Source: Bacillus sp. Y1
GTDB lineage: Bacteria > Bacillota > Bacilli > Bacillales > Cytobacillaceae
Length of the DNA stretch: 64,000 bases
Direction: 5' to 3'
Assembly (NCBI RefSeq): GCF_003586445.1
Contig: NZ_CP030028.1
Span: 2,122,501-2,186,500 of the forward strand
The position numbers and the translations under genes were made by a program. Positions 1 through 7,811 of the stretch are shown in pieces (the first letter of the stretch is position 1; every line of letters starts with the position of its first letter). The notes under the pieces were generated by a model. It did not search any database. It saw nothing but the letters and a program-made list of their open reading frames with translations, and was not told the origin of the DNA.

Positions 1-1305
1 GTAAAGGAAATCCAATACTTGGCTTCTCATGATACGTTAACGAATCTTCCGAATATCCGATTTTTAAAGGATGTTATCGACCGATTAATTACTAGACAAG
101 ATGAGTTTGCGATTTTATTTATTGATTTAGACCGATTTAAGCCTATTAATGATACTTTCGGACATGCGGTAGGCGATAAGGTTTTAAGTGAAGTAGCAAG
201 GCGGATTCATTCAAATATCCCGAACAAAGGGATTGTAACCCGTATGGGTGGTGATGAATTTGTCATTCTTTTGAAAAAGCTGAAAAATGAGAAACAACCC
301 AAAGCAGTGGCAGAACAAATATTACAAGCAATAAAAGAACCGATTGTTATTAATGACCGAGAGTTTTATGTATCAGCTAGTATAGGGATAAGTATGTATC
401 CGTTCCATGGTCATACAGGGGACATATTAATTAGGAATGCAGATGTCGCGATGTATAGTGTAAAAGGGGAGGATGGACAATCCATCCAGATGTTTAATGA
501 TTCCCTCACGAAGCACGGTACAGAATTATTTATGTTACAAGGAGAACTCCGCGAAGCAATCAAGCAAAATCAATTTTTCATACAATATCAACCGAAAATT
601 CAGTTGGCAACAGGTAAATTCACTGGACTAGAAGCACTCATCAGATGGAAGCATCCAGAGAAGGGGATTATCAGTCCTGACACATTTATACCTCTTGCAG
701 AGGAAAGTGGATTTATTGGTGCGCTAGGAGAATGGGTTCTTCGGGAAGTGTGTTTACAGCTAAAGAAGTGGAGGGAGTCGAACCTCACTCATTTACCTGT
801 TGCAGTGAATATGTCTGTGAGACAATTTGTTTTAAACGATATCCCTAGTTTGGTGGAGGCAATACTCGCAGAATTTGATCTCCCATCCGAATCAATTGAG
901 ATTGAAATTACAGAAAGTGTGTTAAGTAAACATGAATATTTAATTCAAAATGCAGTCAGCAAGCTTCAAAAAATTGGAGTGAAAGTGTCAATTGATGATT
1001 TTGGGACAGGTTATGCTTCAATGACGTATTTAAAACAATTTCGTGCAAATAAAATAAAAATTGATCGTTCTTTTATCAGCTCTCTTCCACATGATGTAAA
1101 TGAAGCGGCCATCGTTTCTGCTGTTATTACATTAGCGCGTGATTTACATATGGATGTTATTGCAGAAGGAATTGAGACGAAGGAACAGTTCGACTTTTTA
1201 TTAGATAAAGGCTGTTCGGAAGGCCAAGGGTACTATTTCAGCCGGCCCGTATCATCAAATGAAATCGAAGAACTAATTCAAAGAGTAGATAAATTTTTAA
1301 AATAA
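1..1305 (+). CDS. GGDEF-EAL c-di-GMP turnover protein (5' end outside window)
   Basis: C-terminal part of a bifunctional cyclic-di-GMP enzyme. The frame is open from base 1, and the first residues (YLASHDTLTNLPN) are the standard start of a GGDEF domain, so an upstream sensor or PAS part is missing. The GGDEF domain spans about residues 1-165 and has an intact GGDEF motif near nt 247-261; the positions of the RxxD inhibitory site hold other residues. The EAL domain (about 175-425) keeps EALIRW, VNMS, EITES, DDFGTG, KIDRSF, AEGIE and the terminal GQGYYFSRP, so phosphodiesterase activity is likely. Whether the cyclase half is active cannot be told from sequence. The next gene follows within 15 bp and may be cotranscribed. 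Confidence 0.93.
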   Translation, partial: VKEIQYLASHDTLTNLPNIRFLKDVIDRLITRQDEFAILFIDLDRFKPINDTFGHAVGDKVLSEVARRIHSNIPNKGIVTRMGGDEFVILLKKLKNEKQPKAVAEQILQAIKEPIVINDREFYVSASIGISMYPFHGHTGDILIRNADVAMYSVKGEDGQSIQMFNDSLTKHGTELFMLQGELREAIKQNQFFIQYQPKIQLATGKFTGLEALIRWKHPEKGIISPDTFIPLAEESGFIGALGEWVLREVCLQLKKWRESNLTHLPVAVNMSVRQFVLNDIPSLVEAILAEFDLPSESIEIEITESVLSKHEYLIQNAVSKLQKIGVKVSIDDFGTGYASMTYLKQFRANKIKIDRSFISSLPHDVNEAAIVSAVITLARDLHMDVIAEGIETKEQFDFLLDKGCSEGQGYYFSRPVSSNEIEELIQRVDKFLK

Positions 1306-1317
1306 GGGGTGATGACA

Positions 1318-2187
1318 TTGAAGGTTGGATTTATCGGCTTGGGTAGTATGGGGTTACCGATGGCAAAAAATCTTTTGAAAAATGGCTATGAAATAGTGGT
1401 TTACAATCGGACGAAAAGCAAATGCCAAGAATTAACCACAAAAGGAGCCATTATAGCAAACACTCCTGCTGAAGCAGCCAGTCATACTGACATCGTCTTT
1501 ACCATACTTTCTGACGATACAGCTGTGGAGAACGTCGTGTTTGGTGATGAAGGAATACTTGAAGGGTTACAACCAGGCGGCATTCATGTGTCTATCAGTA
1601 CCATCAGCGTGCATTTGGCAAAGAAACTATCGGCTGATCATGAACATGCCCGTCAACATTTTGTTTCTTCCACCGTTTTAGGTCGTCCTGAGGCAGCTGC
1701 AGCCGCTGCTTTACGCTTTATTGTTGCAGGTCCAGAAGAGGCAAGGAAGAAAGTAATGCCTATCCTGCAAATGTTAGGACAAGATGTTTTCACAGTTGGT
1801 GATCAAGCGTATTTATCGAATGTGGCTAAGCTGGGAAATAACTTCTTACTTGTGTCCATGTTAGAATCCTTATCAGAAATATTGGTTATGGTGGAGAAGC
1901 ACGGAGTTGAACCAAAGCAGTTTTTAGAAATTATTAATTCTCTGTTTGCATCACCAGTTTATAATACATATGGAAAAATGATTGTAAATGAACAGTTTGA
2001 TCCTGCTGGCTTTAAGCTGAAGCTAGGGTTAAAGGATGTGAATTTAATGATTGATGCATCAAATGAGGTATCAACGGAGTTGCCAATTGCAACCCTCGCG
2101 CAATCTCACTACAGTTATGCGATTGAAAAAGGCTGGGGAGACTTAGATTGGGCAGCCATCATGAAGGTACTAAAGGAAATCAATTAG
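1318..2187 (+). CDS. NAD(P)-dependent 3-hydroxyisobutyrate dehydrogenase-family oxidoreductase
   Basis: A 289-residue cytosolic beta-hydroxyacid dehydrogenase of the GarR/HIBADH/GLYR1 group. The N-terminal Rossmann motif GLGSMGLPMAKNL (about residues 6-18) binds NAD(P). The Lys of the VAKLGNN segment (about residue 170) is the expected catalytic lysine. The all-alpha C-terminal domain is complete. I chose TTG at 1318 because the ribosome binding sequence AAGGGGTG lies 7-8 bases upstream; GTG 1309 and ATG 1312 are in frame but overlap that sequence. Substrate is not predictable within this family (hydroxyisobutyrate, tartronate semialdehyde and succinic semialdehyde are options). It lies just downstream of the GGDEF-EAL gene with no terminator between. 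Confidence 0.88.
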   Translation: MKVGFIGLGSMGLPMAKNLLKNGYEIVVYNRTKSKCQELTTKGAIIANTPAEAASHTDIVFTILSDDTAVENVVFGDEGILEGLQPGGIHVSISTISVHLAKKLSADHEHARQHFVSSTVLGRPEAAAAAALRFIVAGPEEARKKVMPILQMLGQDVFTVGDQAYLSNVAKLGNNFLLVSMLESLSEILVMVEKHGVEPKQFLEIINSLFASPVYNTYGKMIVNEQFDPAGFKLKLGLKDVNLMIDASNEVSTELPIATLAQSHYSYAIEKGWGDLDWAAIMKVLKEIN

Positions 2188-2213
2188 GTAGAGTCAGTCG
2201 GCTCTACTTTTTT
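2188..2213 (+). terminator. Rho-independent terminator
   Basis: Stem GTAGAG/CTCTAC with an 8-base loop followed by six T residues, directly after the dehydrogenase stop codon. Confidence 0.8.
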
Positions 2214-2277
2214 AATTTTGTGGAGGTAAATTAGAGGTCAAACTTGAGTGGGTCAGGTGTTTTTTTTACAAAAAAGC

Positions 2278-2306
2278 TTGTCATAATTCAGTAATATGTT
2301 TGTAAT
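2278..2306 (+). promoter_or_regulatory. Candidate sigma-A promoter for the LysM hydrolase gene
   Basis: TTGTCA, 17 bases, TGTAAT. It lies about 190 bp before the hydrolase ATG, so the leader would be long. The -10 hexamer also matches one half of a WalR site (TGTAAT-N5-TGTAAT); the second half is poor (ACTAAA). The rest of the 309-bp gap 2188-2496 holds only a weak inverted repeat (AACTAG at 2403 against CTAGTT at 2459). I saw no match to a known riboswitch core. Confidence 0.35.
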
Positions 2307-2496
2307 ATCACACTAAACAAGAAAAAAATGATAAAAATATGCTGGAAATTTGACCCTTTTCAAAGCTTGTGAAACGTTGATACCATTGTTGTTGGAAAAA
2401 TTAACTAGTGGTAGGGAAAATTTGGTTCATGAAACGGTATGTTACATCTGGTAATCTACTAGTTGTTCGAGAAAACAGCAATTGGAGGTATAAGCT

Positions 2497-3093
2497 ATGA
2501 AAATGCTAAAAAAATTACTAGTAATCTCTACTCTATCATTTACATTAGTTGGATTCGGAACAGCAGCAGGTGCTGCTACTCAAACACATGTGGTACAAAA
2601 AGGAGACACGTTCTGGAATATTGGTTCTAAGTATGGTGTATCTGTTCTTAAGTTAATGAAGCAAAATAACAAAACGACATCACTTTTATATCCAGGTGAA
2701 AAGCTAGTGATTCCGGCAACTACTTTATCAGTAGCTGATAAGGATCTATTAGCTAGGCTCGTAAGTGCGGAAGCAAAAGGGGAATCTTATGCGGGGAAAG
2801 TAGCTGTTGCGACAGTTATTTTAAATCGTGTGAACCACCCGGATTTTCCTAACACAGTAAGTGAGGTTGTTTATCAAATCGACCAAGGTTATTATGCGTT
2901 TACACCGGTTCAAAATGGAACCATTAACCAAGCGGCAGATGAAGAATCAAAACGTGCAGTTGATGAGGCGTTAGCGTTCCAAGGACAGGGACAAGGTTCA
3001 TTATACTTTTATAATCCACAAACAGCGGCAAGTAACTGGGTGTTCTCACGTGAAACAACGATTACGATTGGAAATCATAGATTTGCAAAATAA
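2497..3093 (+). CDS. Secreted LysM cell wall hydrolase (SleB/CwlJ-type Hydrolase_2)
   Basis: A 198-residue exported peptidoglycan hydrolase. Residues 1-27 form a signal peptide ending at AGAA/T. One LysM domain follows (about 31-74: HVVQKGDTFWNIGSKYG to KLVIP), which binds wall glycan. The C-terminal domain (about 82-198) is of the SleB/CwlJ Hydrolase_2 type, with the conserved start LLARLVSAEAKGESY, whose glutamate is the likely catalytic residue, and the ILNRV segment. The architecture is the short YkvT-like form and lacks the PG_binding_1 repeat of SleB, so the role may be vegetative wall turnover or spore cortex lysis. RBS GGAGG lies 7 bases before ATG. Confidence 0.9.
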   Translation: MKMLKKLLVISTLSFTLVGFGTAAGAATQTHVVQKGDTFWNIGSKYGVSVLKLMKQNNKTTSLLYPGEKLVIPATTLSVADKDLLARLVSAEAKGESYAGKVAVATVILNRVNHPDFPNTVSEVVYQIDQGYYAFTPVQNGTINQAADEESKRAVDEALAFQGQGQGSLYFYNPQTAASNWVFSRETTITIGNHRFAK

Positions 3094-3099
3094 AAAATA

Positions 3100-3123
3100 G
3101 CAAGAGGGGATTATCCCTCTTGC
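3100..3123 (-). terminator. Terminator between convergent genes
   Basis: GCAAGAGGG/CCCTCTTGC stem with a 6-base loop. A T-rich tract follows on the minus strand, so it mainly ends the cyclase gene; it may also serve the hydrolase gene. Confidence 0.75.
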
Positions 3124-3136
3124 GTACATATAGTTT

Positions 3137-4873
3137 CTACCCATAAATAGCCACTTGATCTCTACCGTTATTCTTTGCATAATACAGCGAATGATCAGCA
3201 TGTAAAATCATTTCATTCACATTCTTATACTCTTGAAAATCATTGCTACATAAACCGATACTAAGCGTTAAATATATGGAATGACCGTTTTCTAACATAA
3301 AAGGAACTCTACGATGAAGCTCAATTAGTTCCTCAGCGATTTGTGAAGCGTTATGAAGATCTAATTGGTTTAAAAAGACAATAAATTCCTCTCCACCGTA
3401 TCGACCGACGATCCCGCAGTTATTACAAACTTTTTGAATTTGATTAGCAACAAATACAATGGCTTGATCTCCAATGGTATGACCATACGTATCATTAATA
3501 TTTTTAAAGTGATCAATATCTATTAACATTAGTGATACTTGTTGATTGGATCCTTTGCCAAGAGACAGTGTTTCTTGGGATGATTCTAAAAAATACTTAC
3601 GATTTAGTAAGTTGGTTAAATGGTCATACATGGCTGATTGCTTAAAAGTTTGAACGTTTCTAGTTTCTTGTTCTTTTTCTAAAGTAATGCGTTTTATTTT
3701 ATCAGCTAACCCTAGTGAAAGGACCATTACTTCTACTAAAATCCCTATTTTTGGTGCATACAACGTAACTGCATTTAAAGGTAAAAGCTGATAAGCAGCA
3801 CAAATATTTAATAAAACACCCACGAGTAAAAGAGACCATGCAGAAAAGAAATATTTTGATTCTCTAGAAGTGAATCTAACTTTCAAAGCAATTGCCAAAA
3901 TGAAAATAATCGCTATGCTCGCTAGAATCGTACTAACCATCGTTGCCGTTCTAATGTTAAGTACAAAAGGAAGTACGAGGGCTACGGCACAAAAAATAAT
4001 AAAAGTAGAAACTACTTTGTATAATAATGGTGCGTGCGTTTTTAGCTGAAGAAAGTGCTTCGCAAACTGCAAAGAGAATAGCGATGTCCAAACGATAAAA
4101 AAGGAATTCGACCTCATCGCCCACCATGGATAATCTCCCCAAAGCCATTGAAAAGCAAATCCATCCCAGATAGACTGCATCAGGGTAAATCCAATAATGA
4201 ATAAAATATAATACAAATAACTTATTTCTCTTAAAGAGAGAAATAAAAAGCTATTGTAAATAATCATGGCCAACATGATACCGTAGAAAATACCATGAAG
4301 TGTTTGCATTTCATAATTACTGGAAGAAAAAGCATTCGGATCCCAAATAGATACAGGAGCTTGAAAAAAGCTATCTGATTGTATTTTGAGTAAATAGGTT
4401 GAAGACGTCTCAGGTTGTACACGAAGTGGAAAGACAAGATTATGATGTTTAATCGTTCTATTATCATAAGGTAGGCTAAATCCGATCGTTTCTTCTTCCA
4501 TAAGCTTTTTATTTTCCAAGGAATATAAAGTTACAGTGCTTAAATGTGGTTTTTTCAATTCTAATAAAAAATCTTTATTGAAAGCAAAAGAACTAGATAT
4601 GGTTAGCTTTAACCAATAAGTGGCATCTGACATATCCCCGGATACTTTCGCCTGATCGATCGGAATAAACTTGTCTTGTTTGCCTAGTATGTCTAGTTCA
4701 GATAAGTGTTCTTGATCAATAAAAACAGTTAACTTATCTGACACATCTAATTCTTTTATCTGTGAGGGAATAACAATACTGCTATTTGAAGCATAAGTAA
4801 TTTGCTGATGATACATAAAAGCGAAAAGACCGAAGATAAACACAAGCAAGGATTTAGTAAAGAAACATTTCAT
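3137..4873 (-). CDS. 7TMR-DISM diguanylate cyclase
   Basis: A 578-residue membrane sensor that makes cyclic-di-GMP. Order: signal peptide (1-28), extracellular 7TMR-DISMED2 jelly-roll domain (about 45-175), a seven-helix DISM membrane domain (about 185-390), then a GGDEF domain (about 415-578) with the active variant GGEEF. The inhibitory RxxD positions are not conserved. There is no EAL domain, so it should act only as a cyclase. DISMED2 domains are thought to bind carbohydrate-like ligands. The gene stands alone between a divergent regulator and a convergent hydrolase. Confidence 0.92.
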   Translation of the reverse strand: MKCFFTKSLLVFIFGLFAFMYHQQITYASNSSIVIPSQIKELDVSDKLTVFIDQEHLSELDILGKQDKFIPIDQAKVSGDMSDATYWLKLTISSSFAFNKDFLLELKKPHLSTVTLYSLENKKLMEEETIGFSLPYDNRTIKHHNLVFPLRVQPETSSTYLLKIQSDSFFQAPVSIWDPNAFSSSNYEMQTLHGIFYGIMLAMIIYNSFLFLSLREISYLYYILFIIGFTLMQSIWDGFAFQWLWGDYPWWAMRSNSFFIVWTSLFSLQFAKHFLQLKTHAPLLYKVVSTFIIFCAVALVLPFVLNIRTATMVSTILASIAIIFILAIALKVRFTSRESKYFFSAWSLLLVGVLLNICAAYQLLPLNAVTLYAPKIGILVEVMVLSLGLADKIKRITLEKEQETRNVQTFKQSAMYDHLTNLLNRKYFLESSQETLSLGKGSNQQVSLMLIDIDHFKNINDTYGHTIGDQAIVFVANQIQKVCNNCGIVGRYGGEEFIVFLNQLDLHNASQIAEELIELHRRVPFMLENGHSIYLTLSIGLCSNDFQEYKNVNEMILHADHSLYYAKNNGRDQVAIYG

Positions 4874-4990
4874 AGAAAAGACCCCAGTATTTGTATGTAT
4901 AGTATTCTAACATTATATCACGATTACATTGAAGACCATTCGAAATAATGATGTTATTAATTGGGAGATCTTTACTCTACGGAGCGTTTA

Positions 4991-5019
4991 TTGATAACTC
5001 TTCTGCTTGAAATTATTCT
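4991..5019 (+). promoter_or_regulatory. Candidate promoter of the HTH-SOR regulator
   Basis: TTGATA, 17 bases, TATTCT, ending 20 bp before the chosen ATG at 5039. Confidence 0.4.
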
Positions 5020-5038
5020 TATAGATGAGGTGAATCAA

Positions 5039-5626
5039 ATGGATTGTACAAAAGTAGGAAGGTTGCTATTAACCCTTCGCACAGAAAAAGAAATGACTCA
5101 AAAAGAGGTTGCTGATGCCTTAAATATTAGTGACAAAACCATCTCGAAGTGGGAGCGTGGATTAGGTTGCCCGGATGTGTCATTGCTAGAAGATTTATCA
5201 AATCTTTTCGGTGTAAAAATTGAAAATATTTTAACTGGTGATTTAAATCCGAGCTTGCCAAACGTCGGAAATATGAAACATATTAAATTTTATGTGTGTT
5301 CTAATTGCGCGAACGTTATGAACAGTACAGGACAATTGGAAGTTTCGTGTTGCGGCAGAAAAATAGAGGCATTAGTGGCCAGACCTGAAGATGAAGCACA
5401 TGAGTTAAAGATAGAAGATATTGAAAATGATTATTACATTACCATTCAACACGAAATGAGCAAGGACCATTATATTTCCTTTCTTGCCTGTGTTTCTTTT
5501 GATAGAGTCTTGTTCGTAAAATTATATCCAGAACAAAATGCAGAAATACGAATACCAAGAATAACTCGTGGGAAATTATTTGCTTATTGTACGCGCGACG
5601 GTTTATGGGTGAAAGAGAAAATCTAA
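5039..5626 (+). CDS. XRE regulator fused to a desulfoferrodoxin / superoxide-reductase-like domain
   Basis: A 195-residue protein. Residues 8-63 are an XRE/Cro helix-turn-helix (TQKEVADALNISDKTISKWERG). The rest matches desulfoferrodoxin. C87-x2-C90 and C104-C105 resemble a desulforedoxin Cys4 metal centre. A superoxide-reductase-like fold follows with H138, H144 and C184, at the spacing seen in real superoxide reductases. The residue three after C184, normally His, is Asp187, and the first ligand His of the family is not apparent. I infer a redox or metal sensor rather than an enzyme. Start ATG 5039 is preferred because GAGGTG lies 6 bases upstream. It is a single gene with a terminator behind it. 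Confidence 0.82.
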   Translation: MDCTKVGRLLLTLRTEKEMTQKEVADALNISDKTISKWERGLGCPDVSLLEDLSNLFGVKIENILTGDLNPSLPNVGNMKHIKFYVCSNCANVMNSTGQLEVSCCGRKIEALVARPEDEAHELKIEDIENDYYITIQHEMSKDHYISFLACVSFDRVLFVKLYPEQNAEIRIPRITRGKLFAYCTRDGLWVKEKI

Positions 5627-5659
5627 AAGTATTTCAAGCTTAATAAATTGTAATAATGC

Positions 5660-5690
5660 AAAAAGGCAGGAACTCAAATCCTGCCTTTTT
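5660..5690. terminator. Bidirectional terminator
   Basis: Perfect 12-bp stem AAAAAGGCAGGA/TCCTGCCTTTTT with a 7-base loop. It has T runs in both directions and separates the convergent regulator gene and the small minus-strand gene. Confidence 0.9.
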
Positions 5691-5696
5691 GTGTTA

Positions 5697-5825
5697 CTAT
5701 TGCTTTTTCTGCTGGCTCTTCATTTTATTACTTGTTAATTCTGCAGCGTATTCCTCTTGCGACATTCCTCGCTTTGCACTCTCAGACTCAATCTTTCTTG
5801 TCTTGTTATCATTACGATTTGGCAT
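5697..5825 (-). CDS. Small hydrophilic protein of unknown function (42 aa)
   Basis: ATG at 5825 is preceded by a very strong ribosome binding site (AAAGGGAGGTG, 6 bases away), and the frame ends at a TAG beside a bidirectional terminator. The 42-residue product is charged, with many Lys, Gln, Asn and Ser (starts MPNRNDNKTRK, contains GMSQEEYAAEL). Size and composition recall small spore proteins, but I cannot match it to a named SASP family. A competing plus-strand frame over the same bases has no such signals. Confidence 0.7.
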   Translation of the reverse strand: MPNRNDNKTRKIESESAKRGMSQEEYAAELTSNKMKSQQKKQ

Positions 5826-5952
5826 GGTAACACCTCCCTTTGAACAAAGATATTTTATACAAAATTTACACTTCTATTCAAAGGAGAATACGTACGGAAA
5901 AAATAAGTAAACTAAAACCGTATTCCCAATCAAACATAAGGAAGGTGACAAG

Positions 5953-6081
5953 ATGGAGAAAAATAAGGATAAGCAATTTAAGAATAATAAAAATGCTTTA
6001 CCTAAAGCGGATGTAGAATTTTCGTCTGAAAGTGGGTTGGAAAGAAAAGCATTGAAGGCATTGAAGAATGTGAATAAGTAA
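5953..6081 (+). CDS. Small basic protein of unknown function (42 aa)
   Basis: ATG 5953 with RBS GGAAGGTGA and a stop at 6079-6081, directly followed by a hairpin terminator. The product is Lys- and Asn-rich (MEKNKDKQFKNNKNALPKAD) and ends in a short amphipathic stretch (ERKALKALKNV). Family not recognised; a minor spore protein is one possibility. Confidence 0.6.
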   Translation: MEKNKDKQFKNNKNALPKADVEFSSESGLERKALKALKNVNK

Positions 6082-6084
6082 AAA

Positions 6085-6127
6085 TGGAAAAGTCTAATTC
6101 CGTTATTCTAGGAATTCGACTTTTCCA
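6085..6127 (+). terminator. Terminator after the 42-aa gene
   Basis: Long stem TGGAAAAGTC...GACTTTTCCA with an inner AATTCC/GGAATT extension. The trailing T run is short. Confidence 0.6.
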
Positions 6128-6147
6128 TTTAGTAGAGACTCTTCCAA

Positions 6148-6174
6148 CTATTTCTTATAAACTATAAGAAATAG
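6148..6174 (+). promoter_or_regulatory. Perfect 12-bp inverted repeat just before the LysE RBS
   Basis: CTATTTCTTATA, 3-base loop, TATAAGAAATAG. It ends a few bases before the GGAGGAG ribosome binding sequence of the exporter gene. It could be an operator or an RNA hairpin affecting translation. It has no T tail, so it is not a classical terminator. Confidence 0.5.
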
Positions 6175-6191
6175 CAGCAGGAGGAGTTTTC

Positions 6192-6800
6192 ATGTTTGAA
6201 GCAATTATTCATGGTTTTATATTAGCATTTGGATTGATCTTGCCTTTGGGTGTTCAAAATGTTTTTGTATTTAACCAAGGGGCCACACAGCCTCTATTTT
6301 TAGGGGCGTTACCAGTCATTATTACTGCCGCTATTTGTGATACGTTACTTATTTCTTTAGCCGTCTTAGGAGTATCATTTGTGGTTCTGGACTATGATTG
6401 GCTAAGAATGATTTTACTTATTGCAGGCATTATATTTCTCATTTATATGGGATTTGTTACATGGAATAGTAAAGCAGCTATGAATGAAGGAGAAAGTAGA
6501 ATATCGTTTTCTCCGAAAAAACAAGTTATTTTTGCTATGTCGGTATCTTTACTAAATCCTCATGCTATTTTAGATACAATTGGAGTGATTGGAACAAGCT
6601 CCTTAGCCTATTTAGGTGTGGAAAAAATAGCATTTGCCATTTCGTGTATACTTGTCTCATGGTTGTGGTTCCTTAGCTTAGGAATTGTCGGAAGACTGAC
6701 AGGAAGGCTTGATCAATCAGGTCGCTTCTTATTGGTTTTAAATAAAATCTCAGCAATCGTCATGTGGGGAACAGTTGTTTATATTGTTGTAACCCTATAA
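6192..6800 (+). CDS. LysE/ArgO-family amino acid exporter
   Basis: A 202-residue inner-membrane exporter with five to six helices. The family signature lies at the N-terminus (FILAFGLILPLGVQNVFVFNQG), followed by the conserved LLNPHAILDTIGVIG segment in the middle. LysE/ArgO proteins export basic amino acids such as lysine and arginine by proton antiport, and B. subtilis YisU is of this type. The exact substrate cannot be read from sequence. RBS GGAGGAG is well placed. No LysG-type regulator sits next to it. Confidence 0.9.
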   Translation: MFEAIIHGFILAFGLILPLGVQNVFVFNQGATQPLFLGALPVIITAAICDTLLISLAVLGVSFVVLDYDWLRMILLIAGIIFLIYMGFVTWNSKAAMNEGESRISFSPKKQVIFAMSVSLLNPHAILDTIGVIGTSSLAYLGVEKIAFAISCILVSWLWFLSLGIVGRLTGRLDQSGRFLLVLNKISAIVMWGTVVYIVVTL

Positions 6801-6852
6801 TTTTTTTCAAAACGAGGTCAAAGATTTCTCTGTATTTAAACATAATGAAAGA

Positions 6853-6877
6853 AGAGGTTTAGTAATCCTAAACCTCT
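6853..6877 (-). terminator. Terminator hairpin
   Basis: AGAGGTTTAG/CTAAACCTCT, 5-base loop, between the convergent LysE and secreted-protein genes. On the minus strand it is followed by a pyrimidine-rich stretch. Confidence 0.6.
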
Positions 6878-6886
6878 CGATTTTGG

Positions 6887-7534
6887 TTAAAACTTATCTG
6901 GGAACTGCTTTATGATGCCTTCAGTTAGTGCATCAGCCATTTTAATGATATGATCTTCTCCTTTATCAAAAGCAATAATGTCAGCATCCCAATTCCTATT
7001 CATTCTAGCTTCAAGTGTATCTGCAACTAATTTTAAATGCATATACAACATATCTCTTAACTCTTTAACAGACCAATTAGGATTAGCTTTACTTAAAAAC
7101 TCGGCAATATCATCTGCGTTTTTATACCACTCTGCGTTGTATTTCTTAGTATTTGTTTCATTCCCGCTCTTTACTGCGTCTACTATTTTCCCTGCGATGA
7201 CAATGTGATCTGTTAGCAATTCAGCGAGCTTATTTCCTGCTTCCTCCCCATAATAGGGTTTTATACTATTTCCTAAATCTTTTTGATTTTTCAATAGCCT
7301 AGCTAGTACCTTATCCTTGTCCTCAAGGTTATCTACGGCACTTTTTATATAGTCTCTTGTCCATATTGTATGGTCAATCCAGAGTCTCCGTAAATCTTCC
7401 TTTAATTTAACTGATGCAGGACTATAACACTGATTCTGCCTGCTCTCAGTTCCCTTTGCTATCACCTCAGAACTAAATAAGGAAGTAGAATGGGCCATCA
7501 ACACGACGATGATGATTAGTAAGTATTTTTTCAA
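6887..7534 (-). CDS. Secreted helical protein of unknown function (215 aa)
   Basis: Signal peptide (about 1-28) and then an all-helical mature part. Conserved-looking aromatic and His positions include LWIDHTIWTRDYI, LLTDHIVIAGKI, EWYKNADDIAEFL and the C-terminal NRNWDADIIAFDKGEDHI. The pattern suggests a four-helix bundle with His/Glu/Asp on helix faces. The family recurs in Bacillaceae without a solid function. I chose TTG 7534: the sequence AAAAGGAGA precedes it, and the protein then begins with a normal signal peptide. An in-frame ATG at 7585 has no good ribosome binding site. Confidence 0.7.
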   Translation of the reverse strand: MKKYLLIIIVVLMAHSTSLFSSEVIAKGTESRQNQCYSPASVKLKEDLRRLWIDHTIWTRDYIKSAVDNLEDKDKVLARLLKNQKDLGNSIKPYYGEEAGNKLAELLTDHIVIAGKIVDAVKSGNETNTKKYNAEWYKNADDIAEFLSKANPNWSVKELRDMLYMHLKLVADTLEARMNRNWDADIIAFDKGEDHIIKMADALTEGIIKQFPDKF

Positions 7535-7571
7535 AAATATCTTCTCCTTTTCCAAGAGTATTAAAATTATT

Positions 7572-7811
7572 TTAAAGTTTTTCATGAGGCGTTTGGGATC
7601 TAGATAAATTTCTAATCATCCCCATTAACCCGCGAACAATAAGAAAACTAAAGGCGATAGACAGAAAACTATAAAAAGAATTCCAAGATTTTTTATAGGA
7701 TATTAATTTTGTATTTCTTTCAAGAAAGTGTTCAACTATGGCGGATGGAACACTAAAATAAAGGCATTTTTTTAGTATGTCAAATACGCTAGAAGACTTC
7801 GTGATGAGTAT
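7572..7811 (-). other. Open frame continuing after the YjdF-like stop; possible decayed or oddly started gene
   Basis: Directly after the TAA of the DUF2238 gene the same frame stays open for 79 codons. It encodes a protein-like segment (for example VFDILKKCLYFSVPSAIVEH and SFLSIAFSFLIVRGLMGM) with one likely membrane helix. No ATG, GTG or TTG precedes the segment. It could be a remnant with a lost start, a stop-codon readthrough extension, or chance. Confidence 0.3.

Noticed and set aside
2214..2496. Cyclic-di-AMP or other riboswitch before the LysM hydrolase
   Set aside because: Such riboswitches often precede wall hydrolase genes, but I saw no conserved core here, only a weak inverted repeat.
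5656..5910. Plus-strand ORF of 84 codons
   Set aside because: It starts inside a terminator and overlaps a minus-strand gene that has a strong ribosome binding site.
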